The translations under genes were made by a program, and so were the position numbers. A DNA stretch of 32,732 nucleotides from Zetaproteobacteria bacterium (GTDB taxonomy: Bacteria > Pseudomonadota > Zetaproteobacteria > Mariprofundales > Mariprofundaceae). Below, in pieces: positions 1 to 6,969 of this stretch (the first letter of the stretch is position 1; every line of letters begins with the position of its first letter). The notes below the pieces were generated by a model. The model was not told the origin of the DNA. It searched no databases and was given only the letters and a program-made list of their open reading frames with translations. The DNA lies in NCBI GenBank assembly GCA_021545585.1, contig JAJRTF010000112.1, forward strand, positions 1 to 32,732, read 5' to 3'.

Positions 1-1590
1 GCGGCCTTCGAAATTACGGTTGCCGGACAGCACCGAGCAGACGGCCAGATCGCCGTCGGCAATGGCTTTCGATACCTCGGCCGGCAACGGGCCGGAGTTG
101 CCGATGCAGGTCGTGCAGCCGTAGCCGACGACATGGAAGCCAAGTTTTTTCAATGGTTCCATCAGGCCTGCACCTTCAAGGTATTCGGTGACTACCAGCG
201 AGCCGGGACCGAGCGATGTCTTGACCCACGGTGCAGCATTCAGCCCCAGAGTTGTAGCCTTTTTAGCGACCAGACCGGCACCGAGCATCACCGACGGGTT
301 GGAGGTGTTGGTACAGGAGGTGATGGCGGCAATGACTACTGCACCGTTATCGATCGTGACCTGCTTGCCATTGATGGTGGTGGAGATGGCTCTGGTATTG
401 AGTTTGGTCTCTGCTTTGACGGTATCCAGTGCGGACTCGAAACTGCTCTTCGCATCACTCAGCGCAATGCGATCCTGCGGCCGTTTGGGGCCTGCCAGTG
501 ATGGAACAACAGTGCCCATGTCCAGCGACAGGGCTTCACTGTATTCGGCGATGCTGGCACCTTCACGGAACATGCCCTGAGCCTTGGCATAGGCTTCGAC
601 CAGTGCAATGTTTTCCTCCGAACGACCGGAAAGACGCAGGTAATTCAGGGTTTCAGCATCAATCGGGAAGATACCGCAGGTCGCGCCGTATTCGGGTGCC
701 ATATTGGCGATGGTGGCGCGATCGGCCAGCGGCAGATGATCCAGTCCTTCGCCATGGAATTCGACGAACTTGCCCACCACCCCGTGTTTTCTGAGCATTT
801 CTACAATCGTTAGCACCAGATCGGTGGCGGTGGCGCCTTCCGGCAGTTTTCCTGTCAGTTCAAATCCGACCACCTTCGGAATCAGCATGGATACCGGCTG
901 GCCGAGCATGGCCGCTTCCGCCTCAATGCCACCGACGCCCCAGCCCAGCACACCGAGGCCATTGATCATCGTGGTGTGTGAATCGGTGCCAACCAGTGTG
1001 TCGGGATAAGCCGTGCCATCGCTGTCTACGAATACCGTGCGCGCCAGATGTTCCAGATTGACCTGATGCACAATACCGGTATCGGGCGGTACGACCTTGA
1101 AATTGTCAAATGCCTTCTGTCCCCATTTGAGGAAATTGTAACGCTCGCGGTTGCGGGCGAATTCTATTTCGGAATTCTGTTCCAGTGCGGCATCGGAGCC
1201 GAATACATCCACCTGGACCGAGTGGTCGATGACCAGCTCCGCCGGAGCCAGCGGATTGATCTGATCGGCATTGCCTCCCAGGGCGACCACGGCATCGCGC
1301 ATGGCGGCCAGATCCACCACGGCCGGTACGCCGGTAAAATCCTGCATCAGCACACGTGCCGGCATATAGGCGATTTCCCTTGAAGGCTCAGCCTTGGCAT
1401 CCCAGTTCACGATTGCCAGTACATCATCATGGCTGACGACTTCTCCATCTTCGCGGCGCAGCATGTTTTCGAGTAATACCTTCATCGAGAACGGCAGGTG
1501 ACTGGAATCACCTGCAGCATCCAGTTTGTAATAGGTGTAGCTCTTGTCTCCGACTGTTAATGTACTCTTGGCATTGAAACTGTTGCTCAC
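1..1590 (-). CDS. acnA: Aconitate hydratase A, 5' part (cut by window edge)
   Basis: TCA-cycle enzyme that interconverts citrate and isocitrate through a [4Fe-4S] cluster in the cytoplasm. The window holds 530 codons; the family is usually about 890 residues, so the swivel domain lies outside. Visible motifs are TSCTNTSNP, with a cluster cysteine at about residue 426, and [11 protein letters not shown], with cysteines at about 492 and 495. The last residues at the edge read SGNRNFEGR, a hallmark of the AcnA/IRP1 branch rather than AcnB. The start is GTG at 1590, because GGAG lies 6 bases upstream and the N-terminal residues from there fit the family ([21 protein letters not shown]). It is transcribed divergently from pcm across a 139-base gap. 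The identification is very secure; the GTG start is likely. Confidence 0.96.
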   Translation of the reverse strand, partial: MSNSFNAKSTLTVGDKSYTYYKLDAAGDSSHLPFSMKVLLENMLRREDGEVVSHDDVLAIVNWDAKAEPSREIAYMPARVLMQDFTGVPAVVDLAAMRDAVVALGGNADQINPLAPAELVIDHSVQVDVFGSDAALEQNSEIEFARNRERYNFLKWGQKAFDNFKVVPPDTGIVHQVNLEHLARTVFVDSDGTAYPDTLVGTDSHTTMINGLGVLGWGVGGIEAEAAMLGQPVSMLIPKVVGFELTGKLPEGATATDLVLTIVEMLRKHGVVGKFVEFHGEGLDHLPLADRATIANMAPEYGATCGIFPIDAETLNYLRLSGRSEENIALVEAYAKAQGMFREGASIAEYSEALSLDMGTVVPSLAGPKRPQDRIALSDAKSSFESALDTVKAETKLNTRAISTTINGKQVTIDNGAVVIAAITSCTNTSNPSVMLGAGLVAKKATTLGLNAAPWVKTSLGPGSLVVTEYLEGAGLMEPLKKLGFHVVGYGCTTCIGNSGPLPAEVSKAIADGDLAVCSVLSGNRNFEGR

Positions 1591-1729
1591 GGGCGACTCC
1601 TGATGAGAAATGAAAGAAGCCGCAAGCTAGCCTTCCCGGCCTGATTTCTAAAGCGGCTTGTTGCCTGGGCGGGCTTTCCGCCGCCTGACCGGGAACCTGT
1701 ATGCATGGCAATGGTGCTAGAGTAGATAT

Positions 1730-2332
1730 ATGAAGAAACTATGCCCGGGCATAGATGACAGGCGACAGTGGATGATTGAAACCATCCGCAATGAGGCGCG
1801 CCTGACTGTGCGTTATACCGGGCGTTCCGAGCTCTCGGAACGTGTGCTTGAGGCGATGGAAGAGATTCCCCGGCATCGTTTTGTACCCCGCTACATGCGT
1901 ATGGCAGCTTATGATAATGCCGTCCTCCCGGTCGGACAGGGGCAGACGATCTCCCAGCCGTTCATTGTGGCCCTGATGACTGATTTGCTCGAGCTTACAG
2001 GCAGTGAGAAGGTGCTGGAGATCGGCACCGGAACCGGTTACCAGACAGCGGTATTGAGCCATCTGGCGGCGCAGGTGTACAGCATCGAATATCTGCCGGC
2101 TTTGCTTGAGGCGACTGCATTGAGGCTGGCTGAACAGGGTTGTGACAATGTTCATCTGCGCCAGGGCAATGGCTGGCCGGATGCCGCACCATTCGACGGC
2201 ATTATCGTCACTGCAGCGCCACGTCGCATGCGTATATTTTCGGCTTTCTTCGGGCAGTATGGCAAGGTCTTTCACACTGCCGGTTTCAAGCAGATGATTG
2301 CAGATCATGCAACGCGAGAAAGGGCGATATAG
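1730..2332 (+). CDS. pcm: Protein-L-isoaspartate O-methyltransferase, truncated with a foreign C-terminus
   Basis: PCMT repairs isoaspartyl residues in damaged proteins using S-adenosylmethionine. Residues 1-164 match the family: the GQGQTISQP active-site loop (residues 70-77), the SAM motif VLEIGTGTGYQTA (95-107) and PFDGIIVTAAP (154-164). After that the family normally continues for about 45 residues (LLxQLxxGGxLVxPVG and the closing strands). Here the frame instead runs for 36 residues that are antisense to the neighbouring Mut7-C gene, and it stops at 2332. The real homology therefore ends near 2221. The product lacks the C-terminal beta strands and is probably inactive. The start at 1730 has no Shine-Dalgarno sequence; ATG at 1772 is an alternative. 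The cause could be a genomic deletion or an assembly chimera. Confidence 0.82.
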   Translation: MKKLCPGIDDRRQWMIETIRNEARLTVRYTGRSELSERVLEAMEEIPRHRFVPRYMRMAAYDNAVLPVGQGQTISQPFIVALMTDLLELTGSEKVLEIGTGTGYQTAVLSHLAAQVYSIEYLPALLEATALRLAEQGCDNVHLRQGNGWPDAAPFDGIIVTAAPRRMRIFSAFFGQYGKVFHTAGFKQMIADHATRERAI

Positions 2333-2610
2333 CCAGTTGAGTGACAGCCTGTCGGTCAGTTCCCTGGCACAGGCATCAGTCGTATTCGATTGCAGCAAAA
2401 GCACCAGGCCGGCAGCCAGCCGGAATTGCGGAGCGTGCGATCACGGGTAATCAGCAAACGATTTTCATTGTGCGCGACGCGGACCAGCGTGGCATCGGGC
2501 GTTCCGGGTGGAAATATGGCGACATCATAGCCGGCTGCCCGCAGCCAGCGGCCCAGCCGCACCAGCATTTCGTCGGCTAGGAAACGCGGCGGTTCAGTCT
2601 TTTTTGCCAA
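2224..2610 (-). pseudogene. Mut7-C domain protein (PIN-like RNase fold plus zinc ribbon), frameshifted and 3'-truncated
   Basis: From 2610 the frame reads RFLADEMLVRLGRWLRAAGYDVA and later LLITRDRTLRNSGW, the typical start of Mut7-C proteins (PF01927), which have a PIN-like fold and a C-terminal zinc ribbon. Near 2395-2404 this frame departs and soon stops. The adjacent frame then carries the expected continuation, with FSRCMICNHLLETG (first half of the zinc-binding CxxC region) and LPEESRKY. A single-base indel at about 2395-2404 would join the two parts. The last part (normally a second CxxC and YWxGSH) is missing where the sequence becomes antisense pcm. The ATG overlaps the end of the slipin gene by 17 bases, so it is the third gene of the nfeD-slipin operon. 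The function of the family in bacteria is poorly defined; I assign none. Confidence 0.72.
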
Positions 2611-3337
2611 TCAGCGACTTGATCAGATCCATCGGTAGCGGGAAAACGATGGTCGAGGATTTGTCACCGGCGATTTCCGTCAGGGTTTGCATATAACGCA
2701 ACGTTATCGCCTGCGGTTGCTGCGACAGTGTTGCTGCCGCTTCGACCAGCTTTTCCGCAGCCTGCATTTCGCCTTGGGCATGAATGATTTTGGCCCGTCT
2801 CTCGCGCTCAGCCTCAGCCTGCTTGGCAATGGCGCGGATCATGCTTTCATCCAGATCGACATGCTTGATTTCGACATTGGCCACCTTGATGCCCCATATA
2901 TCGGTCTGGGCATCGAGGATGGCCTGAATATCGTGATTCAGACGTTCGCGTTCGGACAGCATTTCATCCAATTCATGCTGGCCGAGTACGCTGCGCAGGG
3001 TGGTCTGGGCCAGCTGGTTGGTGGCATCGTAGTAGTTCTCGACGTTGATAATGGCCTTCTGCGGATCGAGTACGCGAAAGTAAATCACCGCATTGACCTT
3101 GACCGACACATTGTCCTTGCTGATCACATCCTGGGTCGGTACATCGAAGACCAGCGTACGCAGGTCCACCCGAACGATTTGCTGGATGACCGGGATAACC
3201 AGAATCAGGCCCGGTCCCTTGACCTTCCAGAAGCGACCGAGCTGGAAAATGACACCGCGCTCATATTCGCGCAGAACCTTGATGGCGCTAAGCAGGACGA
3301 CAACAATAAAGATAAGAAAAAATAACATGACATTCAT
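2594..3337 (-). CDS. Slipin / stomatin-like SPFH (band 7) membrane protein
   Basis: This 247-residue protein has one N-terminal membrane helix (about residues 2-20) followed by an SPFH domain. Recognisable stretches are [26 protein letters not shown] and [19 protein letters not shown], and then a charged coiled-coil region rich in EAERERRAK. Stomatin/slipin proteins oligomerise at membranes and are often cleaved or controlled by a partner NfeD protease. The gene directly follows nfeD with a 4-base ATGA overlap and has a strong GGAGG seven bases before its ATG, so the pair is very probably one functional unit in the inner membrane. Length is typical of short slipins. The product family is secure; its exact role in envelope quality control is inferred. 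Confidence 0.93.
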   Translation of the reverse strand: MNVMLFFLIFIVVVLLSAIKVLREYERGVIFQLGRFWKVKGPGLILVIPVIQQIVRVDLRTLVFDVPTQDVISKDNVSVKVNAVIYFRVLDPQKAIINVENYYDATNQLAQTTLRSVLGQHELDEMLSERERLNHDIQAILDAQTDIWGIKVANVEIKHVDLDESMIRAIAKQAEAERERRAKIIHAQGEMQAAEKLVEAAATLSQQPQAITLRYMQTLTEIAGDKSSTIVFPLPMDLIKSLIGKKD

Positions 3338-4713
3338 GGTGATACCTCCGCAGAAGTGTTGGCTACCGGTTCAACCAGAAGCACAAGTTTTTTTCGACTT
3401 ACAACACGAACAGGTTGCCCCTTATGCAGGGCTTCAAGGGCCTCGGCCTGCCATATTTCACCGTGAATCTGGACACTTCCATGCTCAGTGAAATCCTCAT
3501 GAGCGATGCCGAGCATGCCGACCATTTCCTCGGCTCCGCTGACCACTGGCTGCTGCCTGGCCTTTAGCGCCATGCCGATAATCAGGAAGAAAAATGCTGC
3601 CGAGCTGAGTGCTACCGCCAGAATCAGAGACAGGGAAATGGCATAGCCGGGCAGAGAGCTGTCCATCAACAGGATGGAGCCGGCGACAAAGGCAATGACG
3701 CCTCCGAGACCGAGAGCCCCGAAACTGGGTGCAAATGCCTCGGCAACCATGAAGGCAATGCCTAGCACGATCAACCCGAGTCCGGCAAAATTGATCGGCA
3801 GTACCTGAAAAGCGAACAGCGCCAGCAGCAGGCAGATGCCACCAATTACCCCGGGCAGCACAAAGCCCGGATTAGCTAGTTCGAAGAACAGTCCGTAGAT
3901 GCCCAGCAACATCAGGATATAGGCGACGTTCGGATCGGTGATGATGGCCAGTAACTTGCTGCGCCAGTTTCGCTCTACCGTTTCTATGCTCATGGCCTTG
4001 CTGTGCAGAATGATGTCCCCGCCGGAGGTGGAAATGCTGCGTCCGTCGATTTTCTTTAACAGCTGGGGTACATCTTCGGCAATGACATCAATTACCTGTT
4101 GTTTCAGGGCCTGTTCTGAACTTAACGATACCGCCTCCCTGACTGCCTTTTCCGCCCAGTCAGCATTGCGCCCGCGCAGTTCGGCCAGACTGCGGATATA
4201 GGCGGTGGCATCATTGACCATCTTGTGGTGCATCGTATCGCCATCGTGTTGCTGTGGCTTAGCTGCTTTGTCCTCCACTGTCGCCGGAGCCTTGGGAGGG
4301 TTCGGGGATGGCGAAGCGGGCATGCCGCCGATCTGTACCGGTGTCGCAGCCCCGAGATTGGTGGCCGGCGCCATGGCGGCGATGTGCGAGGCATAAAGAA
4401 TATAGGTGCCGGCACTAGCCGCACGCGCGCCCTTGGGAAACACGAAAGTAGCAACGGGAACCGGCGAGGCGAGGATATCCTTGATGATGGTGCGCATGGC
4501 CTGATCCAGGCCGCCCGGCGTATCTATGCGCAGGATAAGCAGCCCTGCATGTTTTTGTTGGGCCAGATCAATGGCTTTGGAAACATCTTCGGCAACCGCA
4601 GGGCCGATGGCCCCCTGAATATCGAGCAGCAGTGCGCGTTCTGCTGCTTGCAGGGAAATGGCATGCCCCAGGAACAGGCAAAGCATGGTCAGCAATCGTG
4701 GTAGAGGTTTCAT
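3334..4713 (-). CDS. NfeD family membrane serine protease (ClpP-like, long form)
   Basis: A 459-residue protein with a signal peptide ([16 protein letters not shown]...), then a ClpP/SppA-like periplasmic protease domain, about four membrane helices (about residues 255-390) and a C-terminal OB-fold NfeD domain. The protease part has [17 protein letters not shown] and [16 protein letters not shown], whose serine (about residue 100) aligns with the nucleophile of the family. A lysine near residue 189 ([10 protein letters not shown]) is the likely partner. Known long NfeD proteins cleave the C-terminus of their stomatin partner, and here the slipin gene follows with a 4-base overlap. ATG 4713 was chosen because it starts the signal peptide. 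The frame is open further upstream to 5100, but that part is antisense to another gene. No Shine-Dalgarno is present; a -10-like TATACT lies 7 bases upstream. Confidence 0.93.
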   Translation of the reverse strand: MKPLPRLLTMLCLFLGHAISLQAAERALLLDIQGAIGPAVAEDVSKAIDLAQQKHAGLLILRIDTPGGLDQAMRTIIKDILASPVPVATFVFPKGARAASAGTYILYASHIAAMAPATNLGAATPVQIGGMPASPSPNPPKAPATVEDKAAKPQQHDGDTMHHKMVNDATAYIRSLAELRGRNADWAEKAVREAVSLSSEQALKQQVIDVIAEDVPQLLKKIDGRSISTSGGDIILHSKAMSIETVERNWRSKLLAIITDPNVAYILMLLGIYGLFFELANPGFVLPGVIGGICLLLALFAFQVLPINFAGLGLIVLGIAFMVAEAFAPSFGALGLGGVIAFVAGSILLMDSSLPGYAISLSLILAVALSSAAFFFLIIGMALKARQQPVVSGAEEMVGMLGIAHEDFTEHGSVQIHGEIWQAEALEALHKGQPVRVVSRKKLVLLVEPVANTSAEVSP

Positions 4714-4720
4714 TGGAGTT

Positions 4721-4726
4721 AGTATA
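4721..4726 (-). promoter_or_regulatory. Putative -10 box of the nfeD operon (leaderless type)
   Basis: TATACT on the minus strand ends 7 bases before the nfeD ATG at 4713. There is no Shine-Dalgarno sequence in between, so the transcript would begin at or very close to the start codon. The best -35 at normal spacing is weak (TTCAGC, 16 bp). A perfect TTGACA also exists, but 29 bp away, which is too far for standard spacing. Inferred from sequence only. Confidence 0.4.
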
Positions 4727-4755
4727 GACCAATGGCAGAGAGGCTGAATATCCCG

Positions 4756-4785
4756 TGTCAACCGATTGGCCCGGCCTGCGTTGTA
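4756..4785 (+). promoter_or_regulatory. Candidate ECF-type promoter for the glycine-hexad gene
   Basis: TGTCAAC (4756-4762), a 16-base spacer and CGTTGTA (4779-4785) follow the general ECF pattern of an AAC-containing -35 and a CGT-containing -10 about 16 bases apart. Transcription would start near 4791, giving a leader of about 28 bases with AAGGAGG before the ATG at 4819. Because an ECF sigma gene lies just downstream, self-regulation of the whole cassette is possible. A sigma70 reading (TATAGG as -10) cannot be excluded. Confidence 0.33.
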
Positions 4786-4818
4786 TAGGGTATGACGTCT
4801 CGTCAAGGAGGCAATACG

Positions 4819-5217
4819 ATGAAATATACAACGATGGTAATAGCAGCTCTGGGCATGGTTTTGGCATGGGCGCCTGTGCAGGCGCAGACTAATGATGCGG
4901 ATCGCGGTGAGCGTATTGAGCATCGCCTGGGTCATTGGAACCGTCCCCATGCGTACAGGACCGGCGATGTTCAGGGCCGGGGTGTAGTTCAGGGTCGAGG
5001 CGCAGTGCATGGTAAGGGCGTCGTGCGCGGACAGGGGACGGCATCCGGTACCGGTACGGTGATTTATCGCGGCAGGGATGGACATGTACGCAGCAGGCAT
5101 GGAACAGGCACGGTGCAGGGCCGGGGGATTGCAGTCGGCAAAGGCTCAGTGCGTGGTAGAGGTACAGCGGCCGGGCGTGGCCGCGCCGCTGGTCACGGGC
5201 ATGCCCATCGGAGATAA
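4819..5217 (+). CDS. Exported glycine-rich hexad-repeat protein
   Basis: A 132-residue protein of unknown function. The start ATG 4819 has AAGGAGG seven bases upstream and opens a clear signal peptide (MKYTTMVIAALGMVLA..., predicted cleavage after QA near residue 22). The mature part is built of hexads of the form [V/A]-x-G-x-G-[V/A/T]. GxG triplets occur at residues 53, 59, 65, 71 and 77, and again at 95, 101, 107, 113, 119 and 125. The 18-residue gap between the two blocks is exactly three hexads, so the register is kept. It is basic (many R, K, H) and lacks cysteine. Such strict spacing suggests a beta-solenoid or a repetitive surface or polyanion-binding protein; that is inference. It lies immediately upstream of an ECF sigma gene and is likely part of its regulon. 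No named family recognised. Confidence 0.72.
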   Translation: MKYTTMVIAALGMVLAWAPVQAQTNDADRGERIEHRLGHWNRPHAYRTGDVQGRGVVQGRGAVHGKGVVRGQGTASGTGTVIYRGRDGHVRSRHGTGTVQGRGIAVGKGSVRGRGTAAGRGRAAGHGHAHRR

Positions 5218-5242
5218 CTGCAAGGGCATGCATAAGCTCATG

Positions 5243-5286
5243 GAATCAGGGGAGTGGCTGGCCTGGATCAGGCCATTCCCTGATTC
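5243..5286 (+). terminator. Nested hairpin between the glycine-hexad gene and the sigma factor gene
   Basis: Outer arms GAATCAGGG (5243-5251) and CCCTGATTC (5278-5286) enclose an inner perfect hairpin, TGGCCTG (5259-5265), loop GAT, CAGGCCA (5269-5275). No T-tract follows (TCAATAAGG), so it may be an attenuating or mRNA-stabilising structure rather than a classical terminator. Placed between the exported protein and sigma genes, it could set their expression ratio. Confidence 0.5.
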
Positions 5287-5321
5287 TCAATAAGGAGGCT
5301 GAACTGGAGGCTGATCGGGAC

Positions 5322-5837
5322 ATGGATGCATTTCTGGCAGAAGTGGAATTACGCGCCTTGCGTATGACTGAATTTGCCACCCGTAACCGGGATGATGCAC
5401 TGGATATTGTTCAGGATGCGATGTTTGCTCTGGTTCGGCGCTATGCGAACAAATCTGCTGAATCCTGGAGGCCGTTATTTTACCGGATACTGCAGAACGG
5501 CATTCGTGACTGGCATCGACGAAAAACACTGCGGAACACATATCAGCAGTGGTTTGGCAGCAAGGAGCAGGAACGGGAAGCAGTGGAGGCGGTAGCCGAT
5601 GCGCCATCCAGCGACCCTTTCAATCAACTGGATCTGTCCGATGCCGGGAAGCGTCTTGTCGAGGCTTTGCAAAAGCTTCCGCTTCGCCAGCAGCAGGTGT
5701 TTATGTTGCGGGCATGGGAAGGCCTTGATGTTCGGGTAACAGCCAGAGCAATGGGTTGTTCAGCGGGTAGTGTGAAAACCCACTATTATCGTGCCAGCCG
5801 GAAATTGCAGGCTCAACTGGAGGATTATTGGCCATGA
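5322..5837 (+). CDS. ECF-type RNA polymerase sigma factor
   Basis: A 171-residue sigma-70 family protein with only regions 2 and 4, as in ECF sigma factors. Region 2 covers about residues 5-70 (RNRDDALDIVQDAMFALVRR, then a tryptophan-rich 2.4-like stretch, FYRILQNGIRDWHRRK). Region 4 is at about 115-165 with LPLRQQQVFMLRAWEGL and the helix-turn-helix VTARAMGCSAGSVKTHYYRA. It would direct RNA polymerase to a small regulon, probably of envelope functions. ATG 5322 has GGAGG 11 bases upstream. Its stop overlaps the next start (ATGA), coupling it to a one-TM protein that is a likely anti-sigma. The arrangement sigma, DUF3619-like, DUF3106 is known from other proteobacteria, where its signal is not well defined. 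Confidence 0.92.
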   Translation: MDAFLAEVELRALRMTEFATRNRDDALDIVQDAMFALVRRYANKSAESWRPLFYRILQNGIRDWHRRKTLRNTYQQWFGSKEQEREAVEAVADAPSSDPFNQLDLSDAGKRLVEALQKLPLRQQQVFMLRAWEGLDVRVTARAMGCSAGSVKTHYYRASRKLQAQLEDYWP

Positions 5838-6169
5838 CAGAGAACAGGCAGGGCTTTGAAGAATTTGTACGAACAGAGCTGAATCAGTCGCTGGCCGGTC
5901 CGGATGCCAGCACTCGTTTGCGGTTGAGAACGATGCGTCGGGAAGCGCTGCAGCAGCCTGGAGGCTTTCGGCTCTGGCTGACGGCAGGCGGACTTGTTGC
6001 AGCCACGGTCGTATTGATGCTGGTCTGGATGGTTCCTCAGGAACGCACGGATGATGGCCTCGATATGGTGCTGGCCGATATCGAGGTGCTGGCTTCGGAT
6101 GCCGGTGTCGATCTGCTGGATGATATGGAATTTTACCAGTGGTTGGAGGAAGACGATGTTCGGGGTTAA
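5834..6169 (+). CDS. One-TM DUF3619-like protein, candidate anti-sigma factor
   Basis: A 111-residue protein with a cytoplasmic N-terminal part (residues 1-45, with LNQSLAGPDASTRLRLRTMRREAL, resembling DUF3619), one membrane helix at about 46-67 (LWLTAGGLVAATVVLMLVWMV) and an acidic periplasmic tail ending in EFYQWLEEDD. The ATG overlaps the sigma stop codon by 4 bases. Small one-TM proteins translationally coupled to ECF sigma genes are commonly their membrane anti-sigma factors. I infer that role here; no zinc-binding ZAS motif (HxxxCxxC) is present, so it would be a non-ZAS type. A TTG six bases earlier is a poorer start. Confidence 0.72.
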   Translation: MTENRQGFEEFVRTELNQSLAGPDASTRLRLRTMRREALQQPGGFRLWLTAGGLVAATVVLMLVWMVPQERTDDGLDMVLADIEVLASDAGVDLLDDMEFYQWLEEDDVRG

Positions 6170-6410
6170 ATCAGTTGCGGCGTTTATTCTGCTATCGGTT
6201 ATGGGGGCATCTGCATGGGCAGATGAAGGTGCTGGAAAGCAGCCCGTGACATCTGTGCCGGATCAAGCGGATAGCGATAAGGCCGAAGCGATGGATGCAG
6301 AACTGCTGGCATTTATCGCCGACTGGCTGGGAGACGATGGTGAATGGGTTGATCCTTCGACCCTTGATGGCCGGGATACTTCCTTAGAGGAGGACAACGA
6401 TGAATATTAA
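6156..6410 (+). CDS. Small exported acidic protein of the sigma cassette
   Basis: This 84-residue protein has a clean signal peptide (MFGVKSVAAFILLSVMGASAWA, cleavage near residue 21). The short mature part is strongly acidic, with ELLAFIADWLGDDGEWVDP followed by a D/E-rich end. It overlaps the upstream gene by 14 bases and the downstream DUF3106 gene by 11, with GGAGG before its ATG inside the preceding gene. I recognise no family. The acidic tail echoes the end of the preceding candidate anti-sigma factor (WLEEDD versus WLGDD). An acidic partner for the very basic DUF3106 protein encoded next is conceivable but unproven. Confidence 0.68.
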   Translation: MFGVKSVAAFILLSVMGASAWADEGAGKQPVTSVPDQADSDKAEAMDAELLAFIADWLGDDGEWVDPSTLDGRDTSLEEDNDEY

Positions 6411-6924
6411 ATACATAACGGTGATGATACTGAGTTTGTTCATGCTGAGCAGTGTCTGTCTGGCTGAAAAAGCAGGTGTGCCATGGTCGTCGCTTTCCAA
6501 ACAGGAACAGATAACCCTGAAACGCTTTCACGAGCACTGGGATCAAATGCCTGTCGAGCGGCAGATGAAACTGCAGCGTGGAGCCAAACGCTGGGCTTCC
6601 ATGATGCCGCAGCAGAAACAGCGGGTAAAGAATCAGTTTAAACGATGGAAGAAGATGCCGCCGGAGAAAAGGGAGAAGTTGAGAAAACGCTTTGAATATT
6701 TCCAGAGTCTGCCGCCTGAAAAGCGCAGGGAACTCAGGCAACGGCATCAGTGGTTCAGGCAATTGCCGCCCGAGCGGCGGGCCGAGTTGCGTCAACGCTG
6801 GAAGAACATGGACCCGGAAAGGCGGCAACAGTTACGCAAAAGATGGCAGTCCATGACGCCGGAGCAGCGTCAAAAGGCGAAAAAACGCATGCAGCATCGT
6901 ATGCAGGAGCATCGCCAGCCTTAA
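6400..6924 (+). CDS. Exported DUF3106 protein with PPE-R helical repeats
   Basis: A 174-residue protein with a signal peptide (MNIKYITVMILSLFMLSSVCLA) and a highly basic mature part made of tandem helical repeats. Each repeat has a core like PPEKRxxLRxRxxxF. Repeat starts at residues 50, 69, 86, 104, 122, 137 and 152 show a period of 17-19 residues that shortens to 15 in the last two. This matches DUF3106, a periplasmic family of unknown function usually found beside an ECF sigma factor and a DUF3619 protein, as here. The ATG overlaps the previous gene by 11 bases with GGAGG upstream. Its repeated arginine and proline pattern resembles periplasmic metal- or stress-sensing helical proteins, but that is only analogy. 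Confidence 0.87.
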   Translation: MNIKYITVMILSLFMLSSVCLAEKAGVPWSSLSKQEQITLKRFHEHWDQMPVERQMKLQRGAKRWASMMPQQKQRVKNQFKRWKKMPPEKREKLRKRFEYFQSLPPEKRRELRQRHQWFRQLPPERRAELRQRWKNMDPERRQQLRKRWQSMTPEQRQKAKKRMQHRMQEHRQP

Positions 6925-6949
6925 TACTGGCGGGGTGCTTGCCTGCACA

Positions 6950-6965
6950 GCATGCACTAGCATGC
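6950..6965 (+). other. Small hairpin just upstream of uup
   Basis: Two copies of the palindrome GCATGC (6950-6955 and 6960-6965) separated by ACTA can fold into a 6-bp hairpin. It ends 4 bases before the first possible uup start at 6970, where no Shine-Dalgarno sequence is visible. It might affect translation initiation; evidence is structural only. Confidence 0.3.
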
Positions 6966-6969
6966 GCTG

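Noticed and set aside
1600-1729. Inverted repeat AAGCCGC/GCGGCTT between acnA and pcm as a terminator or riboswitch
   Set aside because: The arms are 7 bases with a 28-base loop and no T-run, and both genes point away from the gap. Chance pairing is likely.
1739-2404. Long open frame of 221 codons on the minus strand
   Set aside because: Only its first 60 or so residues are meaningful, as the frameshifted part of the Mut7-C gene. The rest is antisense to pcm.
2687-3325. Plus-strand frame of 212 codons
   Set aside because: It is antisense to the slipin gene, which matches its family along its full length.
4714-5100. N-terminal extension of nfeD
   Set aside because: It precedes a clear signal peptide, is antisense to the glycine-hexad gene and has no family similarity.
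4951-5205. CRISPR or tandem DNA repeat
   Set aside because: The periodicity is in the protein hexads. The DNA copies vary and there are no spacers of fixed length.
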